In this document: piece by piece, positions 38,017 through 47,479 of the stretch
Position numbering within the stretch: the first letter of the stretch is position 1
Layout of the letters: each line of letters opens with the position of its first letter
Assembly (NCBI RefSeq): GCF_007860075.1
Contig: NZ_SJPP01000002.1
Span: forward strand, 1,321,917-1,385,916
DNA length: 64,000 nt
Reading direction: 5' to 3'
Source: Symmachiella macrocystis
Lineage (GTDB): Bacteria; Planctomycetota; Planctomycetia; Planctomycetales; Planctomycetaceae
Program-made: the position numbers and the translations under genes
Notes under the pieces: generated by a model
Database searches by the model: none
What the model was told of the DNA's origin: nothing
What the model saw: the letters and a program-made list of their open reading frames with translations, nothing else

Positions 38017-40509
38017 ATGATTGGTCCGCCGCCCGCCAACTCGAACGATTCCCAGCATCCGCGATCGCCCATTGTGGCGGTGGCAGTTAGTTTTGCTGTT
38101 GGAATCTGCCTCGAAACTTGGTGGCCGCTTTCATTGCTCAGCTGGTGGATCATTTTAGCCGCCGTATGGGGCGGTTGGCTCATCGCTTTTCGCCGTCGAC
38201 GAACGGCGGCGGCTTGGTTATTGTGCTTTGCGTGTGTCGCCGCCGGAGGATTACGGCAACATTGGACGACCGGGATCACAACAGCGAACAACATCGCGCT
38301 GTTCGCCCGCGAGACACCACAACCGGTGCATTTGACGGGAACGGTCACTGGGCAACCCGTCGTCATCCCCCGCAAAAAGCACGCCTTTCCCAGCACGATT
38401 CCGGAATACGACCGCACCCTCTGTGAAATTGATAGCCGAACATTGCTGTCGGGTGAAACAGCGACGACGGTTTCCGGAACGGTTCGACTACAAATCACCG
38501 GCCATGCCCCGCATATTGGCGTGGGCGACGAAGTGGAAGTGGTGGGGTTGCTCTCGCAACCGGTTGGTCGGCGGAATCCGGGGGGATTCGATTTTCGAAA
38601 TTATCTCCACAGCCAAGGGATCGACGCGATGCTGCGAACGGACTTTCCCGATGCCGTGCAAACCGTCAAGCCGGCGGGGCTTTGGTGGCAGCCATTACGA
38701 TTCGCAGCCGATATTCGCGAAGAATGCGGCGACGTCCTTACGGCAAATCTCAGTCCTGAAAATGCGCCGGTGGCGGCCGCGCTGTTGCTGGGGGATCGTC
38801 GGGACGTCACGGATGACCTGCGAAATGCCTTCGCGCAGAGTGGAACGATGCACTTTTTGGCGCTCTCGGGATTGCATGTGGGAATCTTGGCGACGTTGCT
38901 GTGGGGGATCTGCCGGTTGTTTAGATTTCCGGCGGCGTGGACCACCGTAGTCATCTTGAGTTGCCTGATCGGATATACGTTGATCAACGAAGCCCGGTTG
39001 CCGGTGATTCGCGCAACGGTCATGGCAGCGGTGATTCTCATTGGACAACCTTGGCACCGTCGCGCCCGTTTGGGCAATTCACTGGCATTGGCGGCGCTGG
39101 TGCTGTTGTTATGGAATCCCGCGCAACTGTTTGAAGTTGGCCCGCAGTTGTCGTTTCTAGCGGTGGTTGCCATCGTGGCGCTCATGCGTTTGAAAACCGA
39201 AACGGCTGCCATTATCCAAGCGAAAGAACGGCATGCCCCACAGGAACTGCGCGGCGAGCGGTTTGAGCAGATCCACCGTTGGTTAAGGGCTCCGCTGCAT
39301 TGGATCGGGGACGGTCTGCTGATTACAGCGGGGATTTGGTTGATCGTCGCGCCGCTCATCGCCGCCCGTTTTCATATGATTTCGCCCGTCGGCTTAGTGG
39401 TCAATGTGCTCCTGATGCCGTTGGTCATCGTCGTGCTCTGGTGCGGATATGCACTGCTGTTTTGCGGGTTGTTGCTTCCCCCCTTGGCACCGGTTTTCGG
39501 ATATCTGTTCGACAATGGTCTGTCTTTATTTTTAGCAATCGTCGACGGTGCGCAGCGACTAAGCTGGGGGCATCAGCATGTCCCTGGCCCGGCCGATTGG
39601 TGGCTCATCGGGTTTTATGCTCTGCTTGTAGCGGCAATCTTTGGTAGTCCTAAGTTAGCCATGCGGCGTTGGGGAGCTCGGGGACTCTTGTGTTGGTGTG
39701 TATTGGGTCTGGCCGTTGCGGTCAATCCCCACAAGGCCTCGCAGTTACGTTGCACGTTTTTTTCCGTGGGGCACGGCAGTGCGATTCTCGTAGAACTGCC
39801 CAATGGACGGACATTACTTTACGACGCGGGACAATTGCATGATGCGGGGCGGACGGAGCGGATCCTTGAAAACGGGGCCTGGGAATTAGGAATCGCGCGG
39901 TTGGATGCCGTTGTGCTTTCGCATGCCGACGTCGATCATTTCAACGCCGTTCCCGGTCTCCTCGATAAGCTTCCGGTGGACGGGATCTATGTGTCTCCGT
40001 CGCTGCTCGATACGCGTCAACCAGCGGTTGCCGCGTTGTGCGACGCCATCTTCGACAGTGACATTCCGCTCCATTCGCTAGGGATGGACGACCAATTGTT
40101 ATTGGACGACGATGTGAACATCCGCGTGCTCGTCCCGGCTGGGGATGTGCGGGGCGGTAGTGATAATGCCAACAGTTTAGTGCTGGCCATCGAGTATCGC
40201 GAGCGGGTCATTCTGCTGACCGGCGATTTGGAGGGCGAAGGGTTGTTGGCACTTTACGCGACCCCCTCACTCGATGTGGATGTACTCGCGTCGCCGCACC
40301 ACGGAAGTCTGGCCGCTAACACCTTAGATCTCGCTGCTTGGTGCCGACCGCGTTGGGTCATTGCCAGCGGAGGACGTCATAGTCCGACGATGGCCTTGCG
40401 CGAAGTTTATGGGCCGGGAACGACGGTGCTCTCCACTTGGACGAGCGGCGCGGTGACAGTCACGATCGACGACACGGGAAAAATCGACGTCAAAGAATTC
40501 GTAAAATAG
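38017..40509 (+). CDS. comEC: ComEC/Rec2-family DNA-uptake channel protein
   Basis: The protein has 830 residues from the ATG at 38017. An upstream in-frame ATG at 37867 would leave only 11 bases to the divergent gene and adds 50 residues unlike ComEC. It contains a soluble N-terminal region, the competence domain with about ten membrane helices (including SGLHVGILA) and a C-terminal metallo-beta-lactamase-like domain (FFSVGHGSAILVELP, SHADVDHFN, LASPHHGSL). ComEC carries transforming DNA through the inner membrane. No other competence genes are near, and it may be used for natural transformation only if a pilus is present elsewhere. Confidence 0.92.
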   Translation: MIGPPPANSNDSQHPRSPIVAVAVSFAVGICLETWWPLSLLSWWIILAAVWGGWLIAFRRRRTAAAWLLCFACVAAGGLRQHWTTGITTANNIALFARETPQPVHLTGTVTGQPVVIPRKKHAFPSTIPEYDRTLCEIDSRTLLSGETATTVSGTVRLQITGHAPHIGVGDEVEVVGLLSQPVGRRNPGGFDFRNYLHSQGIDAMLRTDFPDAVQTVKPAGLWWQPLRFAADIREECGDVLTANLSPENAPVAAALLLGDRRDVTDDLRNAFAQSGTMHFLALSGLHVGILATLLWGICRLFRFPAAWTTVVILSCLIGYTLINEARLPVIRATVMAAVILIGQPWHRRARLGNSLALAALVLLLWNPAQLFEVGPQLSFLAVVAIVALMRLKTETAAIIQAKERHAPQELRGERFEQIHRWLRAPLHWIGDGLLITAGIWLIVAPLIAARFHMISPVGLVVNVLLMPLVIVVLWCGYALLFCGLLLPPLAPVFGYLFDNGLSLFLAIVDGAQRLSWGHQHVPGPADWWLIGFYALLVAAIFGSPKLAMRRWGARGLLCWCVLGLAVAVNPHKASQLRCTFFSVGHGSAILVELPNGRTLLYDAGQLHDAGRTERILENGAWELGIARLDAVVLSHADVDHFNAVPGLLDKLPVDGIYVSPSLLDTRQPAVAALCDAIFDSDIPLHSLGMDDQLLLDDDVNIRVLVPAGDVRGGSDNANSLVLAIEYRERVILLTGDLEGEGLLALYATPSLDVDVLASPHHGSLAANTLDLAAWCRPRWVIASGGRHSPTMALREVYGPGTTVLSTWTSGAVTVTIDDTGKIDVKEFVK

Positions 40510-40541
40510 CGGCATGGCCGCTAGGTGCGAGCTTCCGCTCG
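40508..40541. repeat. Two short adjacent hairpins at the comEC stop
   Basis: AGCGGC/GCCGCT (40508-40522, three-base centre) and CGAGC/GCTCG (40528-40541, four-base loop) follow the comEC stop. No T-run is present. They could be a weak processing signal or part of a dispersed repeat. Confidence 0.4.
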
Positions 40542-40602
40542 GGGGGGCTTAGGTCGCTTCCGTTGGGCGCTGCGGTTGGTTTTTCATGCGATTGAAGAGG
40601 TG

Positions 40603-41544
40603 TTATTCGCCTTTGTTTTCTTTCATTGACTCTTCGTAGTCACGCAGTTCCTGCATTTTGACGCCTAGCCGATCGCGGAGGATTTTGTACGATTTGGTGG
40701 CTCGTTTGAAGGCTGCGTACGCTTCGGTCAGAGTGCCGGGGTTTTTGTCGGGACGGCTGACGATGCGATAAACTTGCCGCGTCGCCGGATCGAGTTCACG
40801 TCGCATTTGCAACAAGACATCGTTGGCGATTTGGTGAATAGAGTGAGACAATACGACGAGATGACGGTGGTCTGCAATCTGCTGCTCATCGGTCAATTCG
40901 CGAAACCCCTGGTCCAATTTTGTGGGGCTGACGCCGGCAATCCAATCCAAATTTTTTGACGAAGCCTTAGCGGTATCACGCCCCTGCTCCGCCTCATCCA
41001 AGACATGTTGTGCCGCCTCAAATCCTGGTTTGATTTTCAATGCCTGTTCGGCCAATTCAATTGCCTGTTTATAGTTTCCTTGCTCATTATAGACTTCCGC
41101 CAGTTGGACGTGGGCGTCAGCCATTTTGGGATCGAGGCGGATCGCTTCACGGAGCGCAGGAATCGCCATTTTGGGTTCGTCCCGATGGCGATGCGCCATT
41201 CCGAGATTGAAATACCCCTCGGCGCAGTGCATGTCCATCGCCAACCCTTTGCGGAGGGCATCAATGGCAAGCTTGTATTCTTTGCGGCGATTGTACACCG
41301 CGCCCAAATTGATGCGGGCTTGGGAGTTGGACGGGGCCAGATGTGTGGCCCGGATGAGATGCTTGACCGCGTTTTCGGTGTCGCCTGCCATATAGGCGGC
41401 CATGCCAGCGTGTTGATGCGTCTCGGACTGCTCTTCGATTTCTATAGCCTGCTCAAACAACTCGACAGCACATTGATACTCACCGTCACGCCAGCATTGA
41501 CGCGCTTCTTTACACAGCACTTGGAATTCGGACGTTTGCGTCAT
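40603..41544 (-). CDS. Tetratricopeptide repeat (TPR) protein
   Basis: This 313-residue protein has about five TPR units between residues 8 and 190, for example EGYFNLGMAHRHRDEPKMAIP and ADAHVQLAEVYNEQGNYKQAI. A helical C-terminal part without repeats follows (about 200-313) and ends in acidic EESMKENKGE. There is no signal peptide, so it is probably cytosolic and scaffolds a protein complex. It contains no catalytic motif. Partner proteins are unknown. Confidence 0.85.
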   Translation of the reverse strand: MTQTSEFQVLCKEARQCWRDGEYQCAVELFEQAIEIEEQSETHQHAGMAAYMAGDTENAVKHLIRATHLAPSNSQARINLGAVYNRRKEYKLAIDALRKGLAMDMHCAEGYFNLGMAHRHRDEPKMAIPALREAIRLDPKMADAHVQLAEVYNEQGNYKQAIELAEQALKIKPGFEAAQHVLDEAEQGRDTAKASSKNLDWIAGVSPTKLDQGFRELTDEQQIADHRHLVVLSHSIHQIANDVLLQMRRELDPATRQVYRIVSRPDKNPGTLTEAYAAFKRATKSYKILRDRLGVKMQELRDYEESMKENKGE

Positions 41545-41652
41545 TTGACAAGCGTACCTTTCACCTTGGTTGCGCCAAGAAATCCGTCCTTACTGCGAGA
41601 ATTCGCCGCAAATTACGCTGCACTCCGACGGACCGCCAGTCTCAGAAATGAG

Positions 41653-41874
41653 TCAGACCAAGCGGATCGTTTTGCTACGAGAACCTTCCTCGTAGCAAAT
41701 CTTGCCTTCGCGAGCCAACCAGCCGACACCTTGCATAACCTTGTCGCGCGGCGCGTCAATCGCCTTCACCAACTGGGTCATCGTCGTCGGGCCGTTGTCG
41801 CCAAGAAAGTGCCAGATCATACCAGCGGTGTAACCAATTGTATCGAGTTCGTTTTCCAATGTTGCCGTGGCCAT
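41653..41874 (-). CDS. Winged-helix DUF2582-like protein
   Basis: The start at 41874 is supported by AAGGAG with good spacing, giving 73 residues. A longer in-frame start (42003) would lack such a site. The sequence IGYTAGMIWHFLGDNGPTTM, then LVKAIDAPRDKVMQGVGWLAREGKI, is a compact winged helix like DUF2582. It may bind DNA or a protein. Small stand-alone winged helices of this group have no settled function. Confidence 0.78.
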   Translation of the reverse strand: MATATLENELDTIGYTAGMIWHFLGDNGPTTMTQLVKAIDAPRDKVMQGVGWLAREGKICYEEGSRSKTIRLV

Positions 41875-42067
41875 CGATTCGGCTCCTTTCGAAGCGACCT
41901 GCCGAAAGTCCAGTTTCAATTGAATGAGCAAAGAGCCGCCCAGAAACGCGCGGTCCGACCTAACGTGTTTTGCAGTATAGACAATCGACAGCACAACGGG
42001 CAAGCAGTTTTATGTGCAATCACCTGAAAACGGGTAGCAACTCGACTTTCCATGAGCGCCGGCCCGT

Positions 42068-42988
42068 TCAGTCGTTTTGCTCCGGCTCGTCCTGTTTGTT
42101 TCGAATCACCAGATCGTCTTCGTCGCGCGTTTCACGTCCTGTCGACGCTTTTTTGTCTTCTTGGACGGCTGCGGTGGCAATGTGTTTCGCGTAGAGATGG
42201 ATGCTGTGGTCGGCCAGCAGATCGAATTTCCAATTGAATAATCCCGCCACAAAGCCCCGCCAGCGGTCGCGACTGCGCCATACGCCTTTTAAGTTGCGGA
42301 TACGTCCGTGTCGGTCCAAATAGACTTCGTCGCCGCCGTGCCGATATCCCAACCAGGCCGGCGGCACGCGGGTGACAACGTCGTTGTTGTGCACCCAACG
42401 ATAATGGCTCAACTGGGCATGGCGGAGATAACGCTTGTTGCCGATACGGGGGGAACCGTAGGTATGCAGTTCTTGCGGATTGCTCACAATCGCTGAGGCC
42501 GTGCAGCGGTAAGCGCAAATTGTGGCCATGGCGGCCCCCAATGAATGCCCACAAAACCAAACCGGCCGCGTATCCTCACGCAGAGTGCCCTCCAGCACCG
42601 GCCACAGGTCGTCGACTTCCTGGTTAAAGCCGCTATGGACCTTACCCAAGGCCCCAACGACCGCCATTGAGGCATTGGCATCGGCTTTCAGGTCGTTCCA
42701 TTCATTGGCCTCAGTTCCTCGACAGGCCAGCACCACGTCCTGGTCGTTGGCAAATCGATAGGCCTGCGCGCCGTCATGTTCAAACAATTGGGACTCAGGA
42801 AAACCAATCGCCTCAGCGGCGCGACTGGCTTCGGCCTCGTCGTTGTAGGCGATCATCGCCAATTCGGCCAACACCAGACCACGTCGCAGAAAGCTCAGGC
42901 TGGCCAGCGGCTCCCGCACATCGGAGTGCAAAACGAGCGGAACTTCGCCCACGTCTTGGATCACTTTGGGGACAAGTGAACTGCTCAT
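42068..42988 (-). CDS. Class 3 lipase family protein
   Basis: The protein has 306 residues from the ATG at 42988, chosen for the GGAG nine bases upstream. It has the alpha/beta-hydrolase nucleophile elbow GHSLGAA with the catalytic Ser at about residue 149. The oxyanion region LACRGTEANEWNDLKAD is typical of class 3 lipases. A later His near the C-terminus (DHSIHLYAKH) completes a plausible triad. There is no clear signal peptide. A lipase or esterase acting on acylglycerols or related esters is the likely activity. The C-terminal 40 residues are charged. Confidence 0.85.
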   Translation of the reverse strand: MSSSLVPKVIQDVGEVPLVLHSDVREPLASLSFLRRGLVLAELAMIAYNDEAEASRAAEAIGFPESQLFEHDGAQAYRFANDQDVVLACRGTEANEWNDLKADANASMAVVGALGKVHSGFNQEVDDLWPVLEGTLREDTRPVWFCGHSLGAAMATICAYRCTASAIVSNPQELHTYGSPRIGNKRYLRHAQLSHYRWVHNNDVVTRVPPAWLGYRHGGDEVYLDRHGRIRNLKGVWRSRDRWRGFVAGLFNWKFDLLADHSIHLYAKHIATAAVQEDKKASTGRETRDEDDLVIRNKQDEPEQND

Positions 42989-43083
42989 CACGCACATCTC
43001 CTGTTCGGCATGGTCCGTTGTGACCGTTTCTAATGGTCACTTTATCATCGCCGGAAGAAATGGCAATGTTGTTGCGGAGGCCT

Positions 43084-43115
43084 GAGGCTTGAGGTGACAG
43101 GCTTGAGGGAGTTGG
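43084..43115. repeat. G-rich dispersed repeat, copy 2
   Basis: This copy nearly matches 34900-34929, with an internal duplication of AGGCTTGAGG. It lies about 170 bases upstream of the aldehyde dehydrogenase gene. Confidence 0.6.
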
Positions 43116-43285
43116 TCGCAGTTAGGACATGGGTAGCAGGACCTGGGTGTTACACGCCCTCCCGAAGCCTATCCTCGGCCGGGCCATATTTGCTACAATT
43201 GCCAACAGCAAGCTGACGGCCGTTTTCGGCGTCTGTTCCCGGTCTTGGCCGTATATTCCTCGGGCTTTTTTCCAAGGAGACTCCC

Positions 43286-44764
43286 ATGGCGAACACGACG
43301 ACCGACGATATTTATACAGCCCCGACCGTCCGGCAGACACAATTGCTCATCGATGGCCAATGGTGTGATGCGGCCAGCGGCAAGACGTTTTGCACGTTCA
43401 ATCCGGCCACCGAAGAAAAAATCGCCGATGTCGCCGAGGGGGATACCGAGGACATTGACCGGGCCGTCACCGCTGCCCGCCGGGCATTTGAGTCTGGGCC
43501 GTGGAGTCGAATGGATGCCCGTGATCGCGGCGCGTTGCTAAACCGGTTGGCGGATTTGGTTGAGGCCAATTTCGACGAATTGGCGGCGTTGGAAACGCTC
43601 GATAACGGCAAACCGATCAATGACAGCCGCGCCGCCGACCTGCCGTTGGTGATCGATTGTCTGCGGTATTACGCTGGTTGGGCAGACAAGATCCACGGGC
43701 AGACGATCCCGATTCGCGGTGATTATTTTTGCTACACACGGCGCGAGCCGTTGGGTGTGGCGGGACAGATTATTCCCTGGAACTTTCCACTGCTGATGGC
43801 GGCCTGGAAATGGGGACCGGCCTTGGCGGCCGGTTGTACGGTGGTGATGAAACCGGCCGAGCAAACGCCGCTGACCTGTCTACGCATGGGTGAGCTGGCC
43901 ATGGAAGCGGGTTTCCCCGACGGGGTGATCAACATCGTCCCGGGATATGGTCCCACAGCGGGTGCGGCTTTGGTGAAACATCCCGAGGTCGACAAAATCG
44001 CCTTTACCGGCGAGCATAAAACCGCGCAGATCATCATGGCCGACGCGGCGCAAACGCTCAAACGGTTGACGTTTGAACTGGGTGGCAAAAGCCCCAATGT
44101 GATTTTCGCCGACGCCGACTTGGATGCCGCTGCGGCGGGGACGGAATTCGGGTTGTTCTTCAACCAAGGGCAATGTTGTTGTGCCGGCAGCCGGGTATTT
44201 GTCGAAGAAGCGATCCACGAACAATTTGTGGAGAAGCTGATTCAATGTGCTAAGGGCCGCAAATTGGGCGATCCGTTCGACACGCAAACGGGACAAGGAC
44301 CGCAAATTGATCAAGCGCAATTCGACAAGATCCTCAGTTACATCGACAAGGGGAACGAAGCCGGCGCGCATTGCGTGGCGGGCGGGTCCCGTTTTGGCGA
44401 CCAAGGGTTTTATATCGAGCCGACTATTTTCGACAACGTCACCGACGACATGCCGATCGCCACCGACGAAATCTTCGGCCCGGTACTCAGCGTGTTGCCG
44501 TTTAAATCCATCGAGGAGGTCACCGCCCGGGCCAACAACACGTTTTATGGTCTAGCGGCCGCCGTTTGGACGCGGGATGTCGGCAAGGCGCACCGTCTGG
44601 CCAACAGCATCAAAGCGGGCACAGTCTGGATCAACTGTTACGACGTCTTCGATGCAGCTGCCCCGTTCGGCGGTTTCAAAATGAGCGGCATCGGCCGCGA
44701 GTTGGGCGAAGCAGCGCTGGCGAATTACACGGAATTGAAGACAGTGACGATGAGTCTGGAGTAA
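43286..44764 (+). CDS. NAD(P)-dependent aldehyde dehydrogenase
   Basis: This 492-residue enzyme shows the full ALDH superfamily signature set: [29 protein letters not shown] with the general base Glu at about 264, and [12 protein letters not shown] with catalytic C298. The sequence is close to the class 1/2 and betaine/aldehyde group, and length is normal. It oxidises an aldehyde to the acid with NAD(P)+. A strong GGAG lies eight bases upstream. The neighbouring genes do not reveal the aldehyde. It reads in the same direction as the kinase gene, which starts 187 bases after its stop. Confidence 0.93.
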   Translation: MANTTTDDIYTAPTVRQTQLLIDGQWCDAASGKTFCTFNPATEEKIADVAEGDTEDIDRAVTAARRAFESGPWSRMDARDRGALLNRLADLVEANFDELAALETLDNGKPINDSRAADLPLVIDCLRYYAGWADKIHGQTIPIRGDYFCYTRREPLGVAGQIIPWNFPLLMAAWKWGPALAAGCTVVMKPAEQTPLTCLRMGELAMEAGFPDGVINIVPGYGPTAGAALVKHPEVDKIAFTGEHKTAQIIMADAAQTLKRLTFELGGKSPNVIFADADLDAAAAGTEFGLFFNQGQCCCAGSRVFVEEAIHEQFVEKLIQCAKGRKLGDPFDTQTGQGPQIDQAQFDKILSYIDKGNEAGAHCVAGGSRFGDQGFYIEPTIFDNVTDDMPIATDEIFGPVLSVLPFKSIEEVTARANNTFYGLAAAVWTRDVGKAHRLANSIKAGTVWINCYDVFDAAAPFGGFKMSGIGRELGEAALANYTELKTVTMSLE

Positions 44765-44950
44765 CGGTGCGGTCTGGCTGTAGTTGGGTCGCTTCTGAGA
44801 GGCTTCTTATACCATCCCTGGGGCGACCATATGGATGAATAGCGGGATTTGTGCAATTCGGCGTTCACTTGGGTGGGGGATGTGCAGTATCCTGAGTGAA
44901 AGTCTCGTAGACCGCTCCCGATCGATTCCGGCTAAGGAAACTGCACAGCA

Positions 44951-47341
44951 ATGCTTGGGGATATTCTCGTCAACCGATTTCGCCTTGAAGAGCGCCTGGG
45001 CGGCGGCGCGCAGGGGGAAATCTATCGTGCGCGGGACTTGGAGTTGAGCCGCTCGGTCGCCGTCAAAATCCCCAACGAAAAAGTCGACGAGAATTTCGTC
45101 AACACGTTTAAGCGCGAAGCCAAGCTGCTTGTCAAATTCGAGCATGCCAACGTCGTTACGCTCCACGACTATTACGATCCGCCGGGCGAGATGCCGTTTT
45201 TGGTCATGGAGTACCTGCAAGGGCAGCCGCTCGATGTTCGTTTGAAGGACAAAGAGCGCCCCTTGACTCGACAGCAGTTGCGCGACTTTTCCGAGCAAAT
45301 TTGTGGAGCACTGCAAAAAGCGCATGAAGCGGGACTCGTACACCGCGACATCAAACCTAGCAACGTGATGCTGGTCGATGAGGGTAAAAAGAGCGAGCGG
45401 TTTGTGATGCTCGACTTGGGAATCGCCAAGCTGGCCGATTTTGCCACCATCACCAATCCCACGATCATGGGTACCCAGGGTGAGTTCTCGGGGACGATTG
45501 CCTATATGTCGCCGGAGCAGTTGGAAGGAGCGAAAGTCGACTTTCGCAGCGACATCTATTCGTTCGGCACGACGATGTATCAGATCCTGACCGGTCAACT
45601 CCCTTTTGCGCCGCCGGACTCCTATGCGGGGCTGTTCGGATTCATGCAAAAGGTGGTCAAGGAAAATCCGCCATCGATGGCGGAGGTCGCGCCCGATCAA
45701 GAGTTCTCGCCGCAATTGCAAGACGTCGTACAAGACTGCATGGCGAAAGAGGCGGGTGACCGTCCTGATTCGATGCAAACAGTTTCGCAACGCTTGCTCA
45801 AAAGCCTGCCACGCGACATTGCCTCGGCGGTGGCCGATACGCAAATTCTTTCGCAGGACACGATTCGGAACTGGGAAGCGAATATTCCCCGGAGTTCCGC
45901 CAAATCATACTTGGGATGGGTGGCCGCGGCACTGGTGGTGATCTTGGGCGGCCTCTGGTTCGTCTATGGTAATCGCAGTCCACAGGACAAACCGCCGCAG
46001 GCTTTGCCGCCAACACCACCGGGAATTGCCGTCGATACTGAGACGCTGCGGATTGCAGCGGGGGATTCAGCGACGTTGCAAATCCTCCTCACCTCGGACG
46101 TCGATGGTTTCGCGAATCTCACTCTTCAGGGGATTTCGGGAGTCTCCTGGAACGGTCAAGCCGATGGGGAGGCACTGCAGAAACAGGTCCATGTGCGCGC
46201 CAATGAAATTGAGTCCGTTGAAATCCAAGCGACCGCCGCCATCGAAGCGCCCCCGCGAGACGCCGAAACACTGACAACGGTCAAAATCGAAGACCCCGAA
46301 ACGGGAAAGGAACTCTCCCACAAAATCCGGGCTGCTCTGATTTTTCAACAACCTCGGGTTTGGCTGCCCGACGCGCAAGGGTTCCGCAGCGATCCGGAGT
46401 CGGGATTGTTTCCGCATCCTCACAATGATAAGGCCGGGCCGGGAAACAAAACGTATCTGCCCGGCCGTATTGAGCGAGTGATCGCAGGCGAGTCCGGCAC
46501 TGAAATCCGCATTCCGTTTCTCTTGATTCATCGAGACCGATTACCCGGCAGCGCACAGGTCGAGTCGCAGTGGCCGCGTGGCGTCGAACCGTTTTACCTG
46601 ATGGAAAACAAGGTCCGCAATCAGTGGGTGTTGGAATACGCCGCAGCCCATCCCAAAAGGCTCGACGTGCAGTCGTGGACGTATCATGGAGAGAATTCCA
46701 AGATTCGTCCCACGGACGGGCTCTTTGATTGGTTGATTCACCCGGAGAAACCGGAATATCTCAACATCCCGGCGATGAACCTGCGGGTCGACGAAGCTGA
46801 GCTGATCGCGCAATGGATCGGCAACGGGCAGGGAACGTTGCCGCGGCAGAGGGACTGGAACATTGCGACAGGCTTGTGGGACACTGATATTGAATTCGTC
46901 AAGAAAAACTGGCCGCAAGGGCCGTATCGCGGTATCTGGGATGCTGCAACTCCATTACGTATCGCCCTGAACCACGAACAGGGCACCGAACCGCCCGCTG
47001 TGGTGGGTTCATCAGCCGACGATGTGAGCCCCTACGGATGCCGGGACATGGCGGGTAATGGCTGGGAATACACTGCGGATGTCAATTTAGACGGAAACCC
47101 TGAAGGAACGGTGCGGGAGAACTTGTCGCTCATTCAAGAACAAGACACATCGACCAGTGTGGACCTGGAAGATTCGTGGACGGTGAGCCGTGGACAGCAA
47201 TACTTCCGAGGCGGATCGGCCAACAGTAAACCGGTACAGCCACTCACTTACAACGATCTGAGCACCAAAGATTCGGAGGATTTGATCGTTGCCCTCCGCG
47301 GCAGGGACGTCGGTTTTCGCGTGATGATTCCGATTGACTAA
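44951..47341 (+). CDS. Membrane Ser/Thr protein kinase with C-terminal FGE-sulfatase-like domain
   Basis: This 796-residue protein has a Hanks-type kinase domain (about 8-280): glycine loop LGGGAQGEIY, K39, catalytic HRDIKPSN (D133), DLG in place of DFG and MSPEQLEG. One transmembrane helix (about 320-340) is followed by a beta-rich extracytoplasmic segment. A formylglycine-generating-enzyme-like domain follows (about 525-796), with FYLMENKVRNQWV, PYGCRDMAGNGWEYTADV, YFRGGS and GFRV. The late Cys residues used by true FGE for catalysis are absent between RGGS and GFRV. The domain is therefore more likely a binding or sensing module than a sulfatase maturase. The gene lies just before the pseudo-caspase gene. 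Confidence 0.92.
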   Translation: MLGDILVNRFRLEERLGGGAQGEIYRARDLELSRSVAVKIPNEKVDENFVNTFKREAKLLVKFEHANVVTLHDYYDPPGEMPFLVMEYLQGQPLDVRLKDKERPLTRQQLRDFSEQICGALQKAHEAGLVHRDIKPSNVMLVDEGKKSERFVMLDLGIAKLADFATITNPTIMGTQGEFSGTIAYMSPEQLEGAKVDFRSDIYSFGTTMYQILTGQLPFAPPDSYAGLFGFMQKVVKENPPSMAEVAPDQEFSPQLQDVVQDCMAKEAGDRPDSMQTVSQRLLKSLPRDIASAVADTQILSQDTIRNWEANIPRSSAKSYLGWVAAALVVILGGLWFVYGNRSPQDKPPQALPPTPPGIAVDTETLRIAAGDSATLQILLTSDVDGFANLTLQGISGVSWNGQADGEALQKQVHVRANEIESVEIQATAAIEAPPRDAETLTTVKIEDPETGKELSHKIRAALIFQQPRVWLPDAQGFRSDPESGLFPHPHNDKAGPGNKTYLPGRIERVIAGESGTEIRIPFLLIHRDRLPGSAQVESQWPRGVEPFYLMENKVRNQWVLEYAAAHPKRLDVQSWTYHGENSKIRPTDGLFDWLIHPEKPEYLNIPAMNLRVDEAELIAQWIGNGQGTLPRQRDWNIATGLWDTDIEFVKKNWPQGPYRGIWDAATPLRIALNHEQGTEPPAVVGSSADDVSPYGCRDMAGNGWEYTADVNLDGNPEGTVRENLSLIQEQDTSTSVDLEDSWTVSRGQQYFRGGSANSKPVQPLTYNDLSTKDSEDLIVALRGRDVGFRVMIPID

Positions 47342-47377
47342 GAGACGGGCGAATCTTGCGAATTCGGTGGAGTTTTT

Positions 47378-47407
47378 TTGATTTGGGGCCCCCGAATTCG
47401 ATATAGT
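47378..47407 (+). promoter_or_regulatory. Candidate promoter of the WD40/pseudo-caspase gene
   Basis: TTGATT (47378-47383) and TATAGT (47402-47407) are 18 bases apart, about 70 bases upstream of the ATG. A nine-base inverted repeat, CGAATTCGG / CCGAATTCG (47359-47367 and 47392-47400), overlaps the spacer. It could be a regulator site or a weak hairpin at the end of the kinase transcript. The call rests on consensus similarity only. Confidence 0.4.
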
Positions 47408-47479
47408 ATCGGATATCTAGTTAAGCACCGTTGTATCCCGTCCTGCTCATTCGCACCTTGTCATTGATCGAGTCTAGTC

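Noticed and set aside
44951..47341. Kinase C-terminal domain as the maturase of the sulfatase at 6970-8391
   Set aside because: The late Cys residues of true FGE are absent and the domain is outside the membrane. The sulfatase must be matured by an enzyme encoded elsewhere.
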